Assembly: GCA_013178295.1 (NCBI GenBank)
Contig: JABLWW010000005.1
Coordinates: 182,956 to 246,955 of the forward strand
Source: Anaerolineae bacterium
Lineage (GTDB): Bacteria; Chloroflexota; Anaerolineae; Anaerolineales; Anaerolineaceae
DNA length: 64,000 nucleotides
Direction of reading: 5' to 3'
The position numbers and the translations under genes were made by a program. Position 1 is the first letter of the stretch; every line of letters begins with the position of its first letter. Under the pieces are notes generated by a model. It had not been told where the DNA came from. It made no database searches and worked only from the letters and a program-made list of their open reading frames with translations. Shown in pieces: positions 1-8,591 of the stretch.

Positions 1-327
1 GGGACGGTCAAAGAATATTACCCCGCGCACGCCCCAGCGTGCGTATGCCCTCAAGATGGGGGCAATACTTTCTGGATCGGGTGGTTCTGCCAAGGAAAGG
101 TTGAAGTGGATAATTGGCTCGATTCCAGACTTTATAAGCGTTGTGATAAACTGTTCGGGAATTGCCCGGTCGGCTTCGGATTGCAGTACTATCCATGAAG
201 CGTTTAAGGATGCCAATTCGGGAAGCCAGGTCTGCAGATCGTTTTCTCTGTAGTGGACGGTATCGGGATAATAGTGAAAACCAATGCGTGATTTGTGATT
301 GATAATCGAGGTCGCAAACTTGTTCAT
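1..327 (-). CDS. hypothetical protein, N-terminal part (runs off window start)
   Basis: An open frame of 109 codons begins with ATG at 327 and is still open at base 1, so only the N-terminus is visible. The translation has normal protein composition (MNKFATSIINHKSRIGFHYYP at the start, then an Ala/Leu/Pro-rich stretch ending GVIFFDRP). The alternation of hydrophobic strands (SWIVLQS, EPIIHFN, GVIFFD) with helical stretches resembles the start of a TIM-barrel glycosidase-like protein, but I do not recognise the family. It is divergent from the next gene with about 110 bases between them. A frame on the same strand starting near 409 is a shadow: its composition is poor and it is rich in Arg and Ser. 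Confidence 0.7.
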   Translation of the reverse strand, partial: MNKFATSIINHKSRIGFHYYPDTVHYRENDLQTWLPELASLNASWIVLQSEADRAIPEQFITTLIKSGIEPIIHFNLSLAEPPDPESIAPILRAYARWGVRGVIFFDRP

Positions 328-423
328 GGTACCCACCGCGTGTATAAAAATTTCTTGGATATGTGAGATTGACATATTGTGTAGCAAGATATATGCCAGC
401 CTTAATCATCTGAGATTTTCATC

Positions 424-432
424 TGCTATAAT
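424..432 (+). promoter_or_regulatory. extended -10 promoter, predicted leaderless start
   Basis: TGC-TATAAT (TATAAT at 427-432) is a full extended -10 element. Counting seven bases from its last T puts the transcription start at 439, which is the second of two adjacent ATG codons (436 and 439). No Shine-Dalgarno sequence fits between promoter and start. No good -35 is visible at 404-409. Confidence 0.6.
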
Positions 433-438
433 TCAATG

Positions 439-1329
439 ATGATTCTCGTTACGGGTGGAACAGGTTTTGTGGGGCGGGCACTTGCCCGTCAGCTTGTTGC
501 AAATGGGGAATCGGTACGCATTTTGCTGCGTCCATCTCCACTTTCACCAAATCTGCCGCGGGGTGTTTCAGTGGAGGTGGTTGTGTGTAGCCTTAGCGAT
601 GAAAGGGGGCTGCAGGCGGCGATGAAGGGGGTCAATGTGGTTTATCACCTGGCTGGATCAGAGCGGCGGGGAACACGCGCTGACTTGCTGGGTGTGGATG
701 TGAATGGGGCACGCACACTGGCGCGCGCAGCGATGCAAGCTGGGGTTGAGCGGGTCATATACCTCAGTCATTTGGGAGCAGACCGTTTCTCTGCTTATCC
801 TGTGCTGAAAGCGAAAGCAATTGCAGAGAATTATCTGATGCACAGCGGGGTTGGGTATACAATTTTTAGATCTGCTATCATTTATGGGGAAAATGACCAG
901 TTTTCAACAATGTTTGCAAGGCTGCTAAAGCTTTCTCCGGGTTTGTTTCTGCTTCCGGGAGGCGGCAATACACTTTTGCAACCTATCTGGGTGGAGGATC
1001 TGGTAACCTGTATGATCTATGCGCTGGATGACGCTGAAACTGTGGGTCAAATCATCAGCGTGGGGGGAACGGAGTATTTTAGCTTTCGTCAGATCATAGA
1101 AATTCTAATGGAAGTTACTGCCACACGGCGCAGGCTGGTATCGATTCAGCCAGCCTATTTGCGTATGATCACGCTGCTGATTGAGCAGTTTATTCCCCGT
1201 TTTCCTGTATCTATCTTCTGGCTGGATTATCTGGCAGCTGATCGGACGACAGCCCTGGATTCCGTTCCGCGCCTTTTTGGCTTGATGCCAGCACGTTTTC
1301 AGCATCACCTTGGGTATCTTCGATCTTGA
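439..1329 (+). CDS. NAD-dependent epimerase/dehydratase-like (atypical SDR, NDUFA9-like)
   Basis: A protein of about 296 residues with an N-terminal Rossmann nucleotide-binding motif (GGTGFVG within the first 13 residues) and the SDR hallmarks YHLAGS, a YPVLK active-site-like Tyr/Lys region and FRSAIIYG. This matches the atypical SDR group (NDUFA9/complex-I-39-kDa-like, also found as stand-alone NAD(P)-sugar or quinone-linked proteins). The substrate cannot be read from sequence. ATG 439 is chosen because the upstream TATAAT predicts transcription to begin there; ATG 436 is the alternative. It is followed nine bases later by the GH57 gene with a GAGGAG ribosome site, so the two are probably co-transcribed. 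Confidence 0.75.
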   Translation: MILVTGGTGFVGRALARQLVANGESVRILLRPSPLSPNLPRGVSVEVVVCSLSDERGLQAAMKGVNVVYHLAGSERRGTRADLLGVDVNGARTLARAAMQAGVERVIYLSHLGADRFSAYPVLKAKAIAENYLMHSGVGYTIFRSAIIYGENDQFSTMFARLLKLSPGLFLLPGGGNTLLQPIWVEDLVTCMIYALDDAETVGQIISVGGTEYFSFRQIIEILMEVTATRRRLVSIQPAYLRMITLLIEQFIPRFPVSIFWLDYLAADRTTALDSVPRLFGLMPARFQHHLGYLRS

Positions 1330-1338
1330 GGAGAGTGC

Positions 1339-2787
1339 ATGAGTTATCGGTTTTTTTGTGTGCATGGACATTTTTATCAACCCCCACGAGAGGATGCGCT
1401 TACTTCTGAGATACCTGTAGAGCCGGGTGCAACGCCGTATGAAAACTGGAACGAGCGTATTAACGCCCATTGTTATCGCCCAAATGCTGCATTAAATAAT
1501 TTTCGTCGGATTAGTTTTGACCTTGGTCCGACGCTTGCTGCCTGGCTGGAAGATTTTGATATTACTACGTACCGACGCATACTTGAACAGAATCAATATA
1601 ACTATGAGCGCTATGGCGTTGGTAATGCGATGGCACAGGCTTATAACCATACGATACTGCCCCTGTCAACTCGTCTGGATAAAATAACCCAAATAGCCTG
1701 GGGAAAAGCTGATTTTGAATTTCGCTTTGGGCATTCTCCAAAGGGTATGTGGCTGCCGGAAACGGCTGTGGATATAGAAACGCTCGAAATTCTGGCAGAG
1801 AATGGGATTGAGTTTACCATCCTGGCACCCTGGCAGGCAAATGCGCGCACCCTGGATGTATCACACCCTTATCGGGTACGGTTGAAGGATGGCAAAAGCA
1901 TCTGTGTGTTCTTTTATCATCAAGAGTTAAGCACCCGTATCAGTTTTGACCCGGCATCCACCTCAAATGCAGATCAGTTTGTTTTGAAGGCGGTATTGCC
2001 TTCCTATAACGCGAGATGGCAGATGGCTGATAAGCCGCAATTGTTGTTGGTTGCCTCAGATGGTGAAGTGTATGGACACCACCAGCCGTTTCGCGACAAG
2101 TTTCTGGCGTATTTGATGGATGGGGGGGTAATGGGGCAGGCGATCGAGGTCACATACCCGGCGCTGTGGTTGAAAAATTACCCGGTTGAAGAATGGATGG
2201 AGATTGTTCCCAATACATCCTGGAGCTGTCATCATGGGGTCATGCGCTGGCAGGGCGCCTGTGGTTGTACGCCGCATAGCGAATGGAAGTCACCGTTGCG
2301 TAAGGGTTTGAATCTGGTTGCACAGTTAGTTGATGAGCAATACATGAACTTTATGACGCCGTTTTTCTCGGACCCTTGGCAAATTCGTCATCAGTATATT
2401 CATGTTCTTTGTAAAAGGGCAACTTTGAGAGATTTGATAGAGGGTTTAGCTGCGCGCAAGCCGTCGCTGGAAGAGAAAAGAAAGATGCAAATATTGCTGG
2501 CAGCGCAGTATGAGCGGCAGCGTATGTTCACCTCGTGCGGGTGGTTCTTTGATGACTTTGACCGGATTGAGCCTCGTAACAACGTAGCGTATGCGGCGCA
2601 GGCAGTCTGGTTGACAGAGCTGGCTTGTGGGGTGGATGTCAGCCCACGCGTCATGAACATTTTGAAAAAAGTGGTCAGCCCGCGCACTGGACTACGGGCA
2701 GATGTGGTGTTCAAGCGCGCTCTGAATCGGGCGCGCCGGTTTCAGGGTTCACCTGTCGGGCAGCTTTTCCTTGGCGATCTCGATTAA
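1339..2787 (+). CDS. glycoside hydrolase family 57 protein
   Basis: 482 residues. The start HGHFYQPPRE is the classic GH57 opening. WLPETAVD (Glu141 the expected nucleophile) and ASDGEVYGHH (Asp241 the expected acid/base) are the catalytic regions of this clan of alpha-amylases, branching enzymes and 4-alpha-glucanotransferases. It is a cytoplasmic enzyme with no signal peptide, likely acting on alpha-glucans such as glycogen or maltodextrin. The start follows GAGGAG with good spacing. The convergent GH13 gene on the other strand overlaps its last 39 bases, and the two probably serve the same glucan pathway. Exact specificity is unknown. Confidence 0.88.
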   Translation: MSYRFFCVHGHFYQPPREDALTSEIPVEPGATPYENWNERINAHCYRPNAALNNFRRISFDLGPTLAAWLEDFDITTYRRILEQNQYNYERYGVGNAMAQAYNHTILPLSTRLDKITQIAWGKADFEFRFGHSPKGMWLPETAVDIETLEILAENGIEFTILAPWQANARTLDVSHPYRVRLKDGKSICVFFYHQELSTRISFDPASTSNADQFVLKAVLPSYNARWQMADKPQLLLVASDGEVYGHHQPFRDKFLAYLMDGGVMGQAIEVTYPALWLKNYPVEEWMEIVPNTSWSCHHGVMRWQGACGCTPHSEWKSPLRKGLNLVAQLVDEQYMNFMTPFFSDPWQIRHQYIHVLCKRATLRDLIEGLAARKPSLEEKRKMQILLAAQYERQRMFTSCGWFFDDFDRIEPRNNVAYAAQAVWLTELACGVDVSPRVMNILKKVVSPRTGLRADVVFKRALNRARRFQGSPVGQLFLGDLD

Positions 2788-5700
2788 CTTGGCTACCTGG
2801 TAGTCGGAAAGGTTAGCGGATTGCTGTAACGCCGAGATGATCGTATAGGCCTCTACGATCGTTTCTGCCAGCAATTCGGCAGAATAGTCTTTTCCCTGGA
2901 GAGAATTGACCACTGCGATCAGCATCATCCACCACAGCAGTTCATCGAAAGCCTCTTTGTTAAACCAGAGGACATCCTGATAACGGTTAACCGAAAGAAA
3001 TGTCTGTATCTCGGGTTTGGAAAGCCATGTCTCCACACGTCTCAGTGCTTGGTAGGGGGCTTTATTGTGTAGCCAATTTTGCTGGCTGATAAGAATCTTG
3101 ATTGTGTTTACCATCCAGTCAGCGGTTTTGGTATCAAACCCCATTGTCTGATAAAGCTCGTTAATTATTCTGCCAAGCTGCCATTCTTCAAACCAACTCA
3201 GACTGAGGTCTTCGTAGCCTGTGCTTTGTTTGAGGAAGCCAAGACAATGGGTAAAGCACCATCCCAAAGCAGTCAACCAGTTTTTGTGGTCCTCTGAGCT
3301 TAACCTGGATTGCAGAAAGCGCAGTCCTTCGCTGCAGGGGGGGGTATTGGGCAGTGAATATATGCTTTGAATGACTGGCAATTGCAGCATCAGGCTGAGC
3401 TTGGCGGTTGTCTGGGCAAGAAATTCCTCGGAGTTTATGACATCTCCAGTCAGTTCTTTTATGCCCTGTGTCAGACTTCTCAGTTTGTAGTCCAGTTCGC
3501 TTGCCAGTTGGTCGGGGAGACGCTGATCTGCTTCGTGTAGCTTTATAGAGAGCAAGTACTTGAAATAACCACTGTTGGCGATTTGATAAAACGGGTTTTG
3601 CACTGTCTGGAGCATTAGCAGGGTGATGGCGTCCTGGATGCTGGGGACACCGCGTCCGTTCAAATACTGCCAGAGGCGGTGATATGTTTGGTGTTGATCA
3701 TCCTTGACCTGAACAAAGTCGAGCCATACATGATATTCATAAGCTCCCAGTTCAACGTATAACCCGTGCTCAATAATTTCCTGACAAGGGTAAAGATATT
3801 CGAGTTGGGTTACAGTATCGCGAAAAATCACGTAGCTATCACGGTCAAAGATATTCAACCCTTCGTGCAGCGAGCGCTGGGTGATTTTGGCTTCGCTTCC
3901 TGTTTTACCCTTATCAACAAACCCGACAGATGTTTTGATCCAGCCGCGCGTGCTGGCATATTTATTATGATAGACAACCAGAGCGCGCTGATCTTTGAAG
4001 CCATTGGAGAAAGCGAATACGTCCTCATTCACATATCCTTCGGGACAGTAAAAGTCATATAAAAGAAAGAGTTCTACACCAGCAAACATCTGTCGGCGAT
4101 GCAGCAGGGGGAAGATTTCCCGCTGGTGGCGTTCGACAAGGGCGGTATCGGGTGTCTCATCCCAATAAGCTTTGCGAAATTCCATGCCATATTTTTCTGC
4201 AAATCCTTCAATTTGTCCATGTCCAAACATTGGCAAGCCGGGCATGGTTACCATCAGGGTGCAAATGCCAAAGTATTTATCCCCTTTGCCGAATTGATCA
4301 ACAGCGGTGCGCTCGTCGGGGTTATTCATGAAGTTGACAAAACGCTTGAGGATTTCTGGGTCAAACTCGAGCGTGTTTTTCATCACCAAGCGGTATTTGG
4401 CATTGTCTTCGTTACGCAACATGTTCATAAAGGCGCTGTTGTAAACCCTGTGCATTCCGAGTGTTCTGACAAAATACCCTTCCATCAGCCAGAAGGCTTC
4501 AGCTAGCAGCAGGGTATCAGGCACTTCCTGGGCGACGCGGTCAACAACCTCGCGCCAGAATTCATTGGGCATCAGAGCGTCAAACTGGGCGCGTGTTAGA
4601 CCATGCCCCGCGCGGGAGGGAATATCCCCCCCTGTCCCTGGTTCTGGAAACCAGAGACGCTGGTAGTGCCGCTTGGTAAGGGTCATTGCGGCATCAAATC
4701 GAATGATGGGAAATTGCCGGGCGACGTGCAGGATGGTCTGTATGACCGCTTCGCGTACGTTGGGGTTAAGGTAGTTCAATTGCGCTGTATCGTTCCAGGG
4801 TGTGCTTGTTCCGTCGTTCCCATGATAGATGTACTCGGTTTTTCCTGTGTAATTGTCATGACGTTTGAAAACAACAGCAGCGTCTGTGCGGTCGTAGTAA
4901 TGATCCTCAATGAAGATGCTGACACGCGGGTCAGAAGAGAGATTCTGCCCGTTGAACGAGTATGAAGGAAACGGAGCGTGATCGAGGGAGATAAACCAGT
5001 CGGGATGCTCAATGACCCATTGCGAGTCAATTGCCATGTGGTTTGGCACCATATCACTTGCAAGACGAATCCCATGCTGCCATGCGCGCCTTTGCAGGTT
5101 TTGAAAAGCTCCTTCCCCGCCGAGATCGCTGGCGATCCGGTAATCCGCCAGCGAGTAGGCAGAGGCGATGGCTTCGGGGTTGCCGCAAAGCTGTTTGATT
5201 CTGGCGGAAGCCTGAGAGCGTTCCCATATCCCGATAAGCCATAGACCATTAAAACCCCAGCTTGATAGACGAGCAAGTTCCTCATCTGGTATCTGGTCAA
5301 GATGCTGAATGGGATAATGGTATTTTTTGCTAAGCTGGTCAAGCCAGACATACGCGTTTTTTGCGATCAAAACCAGTCTGGGCATCCATTCTTTATCTGG
5401 ACTGAAGCGTTCGTATTCCCCTTGGGCTAACTGATATATTGGTATTGGCACAATACCACCGCCCGGGAAGGAAATTTTCTCCTCTTCTTTGATTAGATCA
5501 AGGCTACTCAGCAGGCGGTAGAGGTATTTTCCGAGCAAGCCAGCCCAGCGGGTGCGAATGTATTCTAATTGCCCGAAGATGGAATAAGGCACAACAATTG
5601 CCGGACTGCGCAGCATATCCACAAGATTCTGCTGATCAGGTCCAAATGGGGGTTGTGTTTCAAAGAAAAGATACACCTGCCGAATCACTTGCAGATACTG

Positions 5701-6231
5701 GCTTCGGCTGGATAGCTGCTGGTCATCAAAAAGCTCTGCAAAAGGCTGGTAGGCGGGATTTTTATTGCTGATCCAAAGCATCAACATCTCTTCAAGTGCA
5801 ATGGCGCGATTAGGCACCCCATTGGTATCCTCTTGAAGATATTCTTCGGGCGAGAGCTCTTTTTGATAAACAGCTAATGGGGGAAACTCCTGGACAAATT
5901 GCAGAAGGGTGTGGGTTACAATTTCACTTCCCAAACGCTCTTCCACCCATGTCAATGCCTTGATCATGGCATTGGCGCTCTTTTGTTCCTGGTATAGCTG
6001 AATCACGAGGTGGAGAATCTCGTCAATTAACCCCATGCCATTGATCAAGCCCGCTTTAACAGCCTGTTCGGGATAGCTAAGCAGGTCGCGTTGCTGGTTC
6101 ATTTTTTGAGCAAATACGCGGGCCGCATGGAAATTAGCAAAAACCACATTGCCGTTTAAGGTGAATAGGGACTGATCAAATTGATAACGGTCGCGTGCCT
6201 TGCGTGAAATGTGGAACTCTTTTATGTTCAT
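2749..6231 (-). CDS. large GH13 alpha-amylase family protein
   Basis: 1160 residues from ATG 6231 (MNIKEFHISRK). GH13 regions are visible in order: DMVPNH near residue 394, IRFDAAM with the nucleophile Asp near 512, LLAEAFW with the acid Glu near 578, and NNPDE as a reduced region IV. About 330 residues precede and about 400 follow the barrel, far more than a plain amylase. No signal peptide is seen, so an intracellular alpha-glucan enzyme is likely. A longer frame reaches 6417, but the extra 62 residues overlap the upstream gene's end and look non-coding. Its 3' end overlaps the GH57 gene by 39 bases. The canonical NHD of region IV is altered, so activity or specificity may differ. Confidence 0.85.
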   Translation of the reverse strand: MNIKEFHISRKARDRYQFDQSLFTLNGNVVFANFHAARVFAQKMNQQRDLLSYPEQAVKAGLINGMGLIDEILHLVIQLYQEQKSANAMIKALTWVEERLGSEIVTHTLLQFVQEFPPLAVYQKELSPEEYLQEDTNGVPNRAIALEEMLMLWISNKNPAYQPFAELFDDQQLSSRSQYLQVIRQVYLFFETQPPFGPDQQNLVDMLRSPAIVVPYSIFGQLEYIRTRWAGLLGKYLYRLLSSLDLIKEEEKISFPGGGIVPIPIYQLAQGEYERFSPDKEWMPRLVLIAKNAYVWLDQLSKKYHYPIQHLDQIPDEELARLSSWGFNGLWLIGIWERSQASARIKQLCGNPEAIASAYSLADYRIASDLGGEGAFQNLQRRAWQHGIRLASDMVPNHMAIDSQWVIEHPDWFISLDHAPFPSYSFNGQNLSSDPRVSIFIEDHYYDRTDAAVVFKRHDNYTGKTEYIYHGNDGTSTPWNDTAQLNYLNPNVREAVIQTILHVARQFPIIRFDAAMTLTKRHYQRLWFPEPGTGGDIPSRAGHGLTRAQFDALMPNEFWREVVDRVAQEVPDTLLLAEAFWLMEGYFVRTLGMHRVYNSAFMNMLRNEDNAKYRLVMKNTLEFDPEILKRFVNFMNNPDERTAVDQFGKGDKYFGICTLMVTMPGLPMFGHGQIEGFAEKYGMEFRKAYWDETPDTALVERHQREIFPLLHRRQMFAGVELFLLYDFYCPEGYVNEDVFAFSNGFKDQRALVVYHNKYASTRGWIKTSVGFVDKGKTGSEAKITQRSLHEGLNIFDRDSYVIFRDTVTQLEYLYPCQEIIEHGLYVELGAYEYHVWLDFVQVKDDQHQTYHRLWQYLNGRGVPSIQDAITLLMLQTVQNPFYQIANSGYFKYLLSIKLHEADQRLPDQLASELDYKLRSLTQGIKELTGDVINSEEFLAQTTAKLSLMLQLPVIQSIYSLPNTPPCSEGLRFLQSRLSSEDHKNWLTALGWCFTHCLGFLKQSTGYEDLSLSWFEEWQLGRIINELYQTMGFDTKTADWMVNTIKILISQQNWLHNKAPYQALRRVETWLSKPEIQTFLSVNRYQDVLWFNKEAFDELLWWMMLIAVVNSLQGKDYSAELLAETIVEAYTIISALQQSANLSDYQVAKLIEIAKEKLPDR

Positions 6232-6313
6232 AATGAAAGCCCTTGACTCAGCTGGTTCACATTGTGTGAGGATGTTTTGAAAAACAAAACGCAAAAAACT
6301 GGGGTTGCAGTAG

Positions 6314-6319
6314 AGTATA
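6314..6319 (-). promoter_or_regulatory. -10-like element upstream of the GH13 gene
   Basis: TATACT on the minus strand, about 83 bases before the GH13 start and just after the hairpin ending the upstream gene. No convincing -35 at the expected distance, so it is a tentative site. Confidence 0.3.
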
Positions 6320-6334
6320 CACGAAAAAGCGTTG

Positions 6335-6354
6335 AACCCCTTAACTTTGGGGTT
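6335..6354 (-). terminator. weak hairpin overlapping the AlkZ-related stop codon
   Basis: AACCCC, eight bases, GGGGTT forms a perfect six-pair stem that includes the stop codon of the AlkZ-related gene. A TTTTT run follows after a few bases on the minus strand. It would separate that gene from the GH13 gene downstream. Confidence 0.4.
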
Positions 6355-7213
6355 AGATGTTTGCCAGATGGGGAGTGAAAAGCCAGTGTCCTGGCATGCC
6401 TTCGACTGCCCCCTCAATGATGCGGTTATCTTTGATCAGTGCAGTGATGGTGGATTGGGTAACCTCTGGTTTCCAGCCAAACAGATGGGTAATGTCTTTT
6501 GGCTGAGCTGCACCGATGGACAGGAGGTACATCTCTATCAGTCTTGTGCGAGCCTGTGAAACGCTTATCTCACGCGCTTTTTCGGGAAGATCAACAAAGT
6601 GACGGGGCACGATGTCGTAAATGAATGCATAGTGCCACGCGCCTGCTTGTGAGATGCCGACGGGCAGGATCTTAAGCTCGATTTGCAAATCGTCTAAGGC
6701 GCGGTTGAAGCGGGCGTCGCTTTCACGGCTGGTTAATCGAGCGGCTTTGCGTAATGAAAGGGTGTCTAATGGTCCCTGCTTTAGCAGAGCTTCGTAGAGT
6801 GATTTTGCTTCTTGGGTGAGAAAGCCTTGCGCATATTGTTCCAGATAATCATGCTCGTAATCGCCATAGTTTGGCGACAATGCATAAAAATAAGGGATGG
6901 TTTCGAGTGAGACGATAGTGTTTCTGCGTCGCAGTATACGGGCATAATACCAGCAGCGTTTTCCCAGCAGGGCATCTTTCCATTGCCAGGTGATGTGCCC
7001 CGGGTCATCATGCCAGTCGGGCACGGGACGCTCGCCTGCTGCCGAGACCCAGAGACTGGGAAGGATAATACCCTTTATGGGCCAGAAGAAAACAAAGCCG
7101 CGCTGATTGACAAATTCTATTGCTTGGTGAATCGTTTTTACACGCAAATGTGGCAGAGTGCAAAATGTATGGGCGCGGTATTGGGCAATTGCTTCATATT
7201 TGGTGATGAACAT
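6353..7213 (-). CDS. AlkZ/YcaQ-related winged-helix protein
   Basis: 286 residues. The layout (N-terminal FFWPIKGIILPSLW and PVPDWHDDPGH, then a winged-helix GPLDTLSLRKAARL segment and two further small wHTH repeats) fits the HTH_42 family, which includes the DNA glycosylases AlkZ/YcaQ that unhook interstrand crosslinks or alkylated bases. The usual catalytic QxQ/QxD motif is not obvious, so it may be a non-glycosylase relative. It starts with ATG 7213, 27 bases after the thiolase stop, without a clear ribosome site, so it may be translated by coupling behind the thiolase. Confidence 0.6.
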   Translation of the reverse strand: MFITKYEAIAQYRAHTFCTLPHLRVKTIHQAIEFVNQRGFVFFWPIKGIILPSLWVSAAGERPVPDWHDDPGHITWQWKDALLGKRCWYYARILRRRNTIVSLETIPYFYALSPNYGDYEHDYLEQYAQGFLTQEAKSLYEALLKQGPLDTLSLRKAARLTSRESDARFNRALDDLQIELKILPVGISQAGAWHYAFIYDIVPRHFVDLPEKAREISVSQARTRLIEMYLLSIGAAQPKDITHLFGWKPEVTQSTITALIKDNRIIEGAVEGMPGHWLFTPHLANI

Positions 7214-7240
7214 GCTGCAAAGCGTCTTTTAGACTGCGAT

Positions 7241-8395
7241 TTATTCGGATTTGAGAATATGGGTGATGATATTTGATCCGCTTCCGCCAATATTTTGTGT
7301 CATTGCAATACGTGCGTTGTTGACTTGGGTTGCTCCTGCTTCGTTGCGGAGCTGCTGTACTGCTTCAACAATCTGATACAGCCCGGTTGCCCCAACCGGG
7401 TGTCCGCGCGCTTTGAGCCCGCCGCGGGTTGCAATGGGGATGCGCCCTTCTGGGCGAATTTGACCTTCCTGCGCCAGACGGGGTGCCTGACCTTTTTCAC
7501 AGAAGCCGGCGGCTTCGAGCGAAAGCGCTGCCATAATGGTGAAAGCGTCATGTAATTCAAAGAGATTGATATCTGCGGGTGAAACCGATGCCTGTTGATA
7601 GGCTTGCTTTGCCGATCGTTCTGCTGCGCGTAGCCATGTTGGCTCGCTGCGATGATGCGTTGCCATCGTATCGGTGGCGGCGGCTGAAGCGGCAACTTTA
7701 ACGGTTGGTTTTCCGGATCTCTTAAACATGCTGGCAGGTGCAATGATTGCAGCTGCGGCGCCGTCACCCATTGGAGATGCGTCCATCACGTTGATTGGGT
7801 CGGCAATCATAGGGGCATTGATGTAGCTGGATTCGCTAATCGGTTTTTGAAAGCGCGCATAAGGGTTATGTGCTCCATTAGCGTGGGCGTTGAGTGAGAA
7901 TGGCGCAAAGTGTTCTTTTTCCCATTGGTATTGGTGCATATAGCGGCGCATGATCAGTGCATTGAGCGCCACAAAGGATAGCCCATGATCGGCTTCCCAG
8001 TCTGCATCGGCTGCGGTGGCAAGCTCGGCAGTAATTTCAGCGGTAGGCGAGTCGGACATTTTTTCCACCCCCACTGCAAGCGCCAGGTCTGTGTCCCCAG
8101 ATGCGACAGCCATAACAGCCATGCGGAAAGCCGCTGCGCCGGAACTGCAAGCCGCTTCCACTTTGAAAGCTTCACTATAGCGCATGCCGATCCAGTCTGC
8201 AAGATAGGCTCCCAAGTGCTGCTGATGATTGGCAGCGCCTGACATCATGTTGCCAACAAACAATGATTGCGTTTGCTCGATGTTTGCATCTCGCAACGCT
8301 TCCAAAGCTGCTTCTCCAGCCAGAACACGCAGGGATTTGTCCCAGTTCTCATCAACTTTTACCTGCCCAATTCCTAAAACAATGACCTCGCGCAT
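7241..8395 (-). CDS. thiolase family protein (acetyl-CoA acetyltransferase type)
   Basis: 384 residues from ATG 8395, preceded by GAGG; a GTG at 8407 is an alternative. The nucleophile Cys83 sits in EAACSSGAAAF, and the C-terminal HDAFT and RGHPVGATG segments supply the other catalytic residues of thiolases. The sequence resembles the SCP2-like/archaeal-type thiolases that condense or cleave acyl-CoA, in archaea often in the mevalonate route. No HMG-CoA synthase or DUF35 partner lies next to it here, so the pathway is open. It is transcribed away from the CapA-like gene; a TATAAT on the minus strand at 8455-8460 is a plausible promoter. Confidence 0.85.
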   Translation of the reverse strand: MREVIVLGIGQVKVDENWDKSLRVLAGEAALEALRDANIEQTQSLFVGNMMSGAANHQQHLGAYLADWIGMRYSEAFKVEAACSSGAAAFRMAVMAVASGDTDLALAVGVEKMSDSPTAEITAELATAADADWEADHGLSFVALNALIMRRYMHQYQWEKEHFAPFSLNAHANGAHNPYARFQKPISESSYINAPMIADPINVMDASPMGDGAAAAIIAPASMFKRSGKPTVKVAASAAATDTMATHHRSEPTWLRAAERSAKQAYQQASVSPADINLFELHDAFTIMAALSLEAAGFCEKGQAPRLAQEGQIRPEGRIPIATRGGLKARGHPVGATGLYQIVEAVQQLRNEAGATQVNNARIAMTQNIGGSGSNIITHILKSE

Positions 8396-8497
8396 GCCTT
8401 GCCTCACCTCAATGGTTGCTTAACAGGATAATGTAATATTTGATATCAAGAACAATTATAAGAGCTTTGCCTCTCAGTAACTATCAAAAATGGCATT

Positions 8498-8527
8498 TTG
8501 TCTGGATTGGTCGAACCAATGTATAAT
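8498..8527 (+). promoter_or_regulatory. sigma-70 promoter with an operator palindrome in its spacer
   Basis: TTGTCT (8498-8503), an 18-base spacer and TATAAT (8522-8527) make a good promoter for the CapA-like genes. The spacer holds ATTGGT-CGA-ACCAAT (8506-8520), a perfect inverted repeat with six-base arms. It matches the TNGTNNNACNA pattern described for FadR-subfamily GntR repressors. A protein bound there would block RNA polymerase. Predicted transcription start near 8534. Confidence 0.6.
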
Positions 8528-8591
8528 ACGGCTTAGCCTGTCAGTTTACTTTTTGAGAAACGCTGCAACATTACTTGAGTGAAGGTCGCGG

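Noticed and set aside
8..409. Complete minus-strand frame overlapping the partial gene at the window start.
   Set aside because: Its composition is rich in Arg and Ser with no pattern, while the frame from ATG 327 has normal protein composition and is open to the edge.
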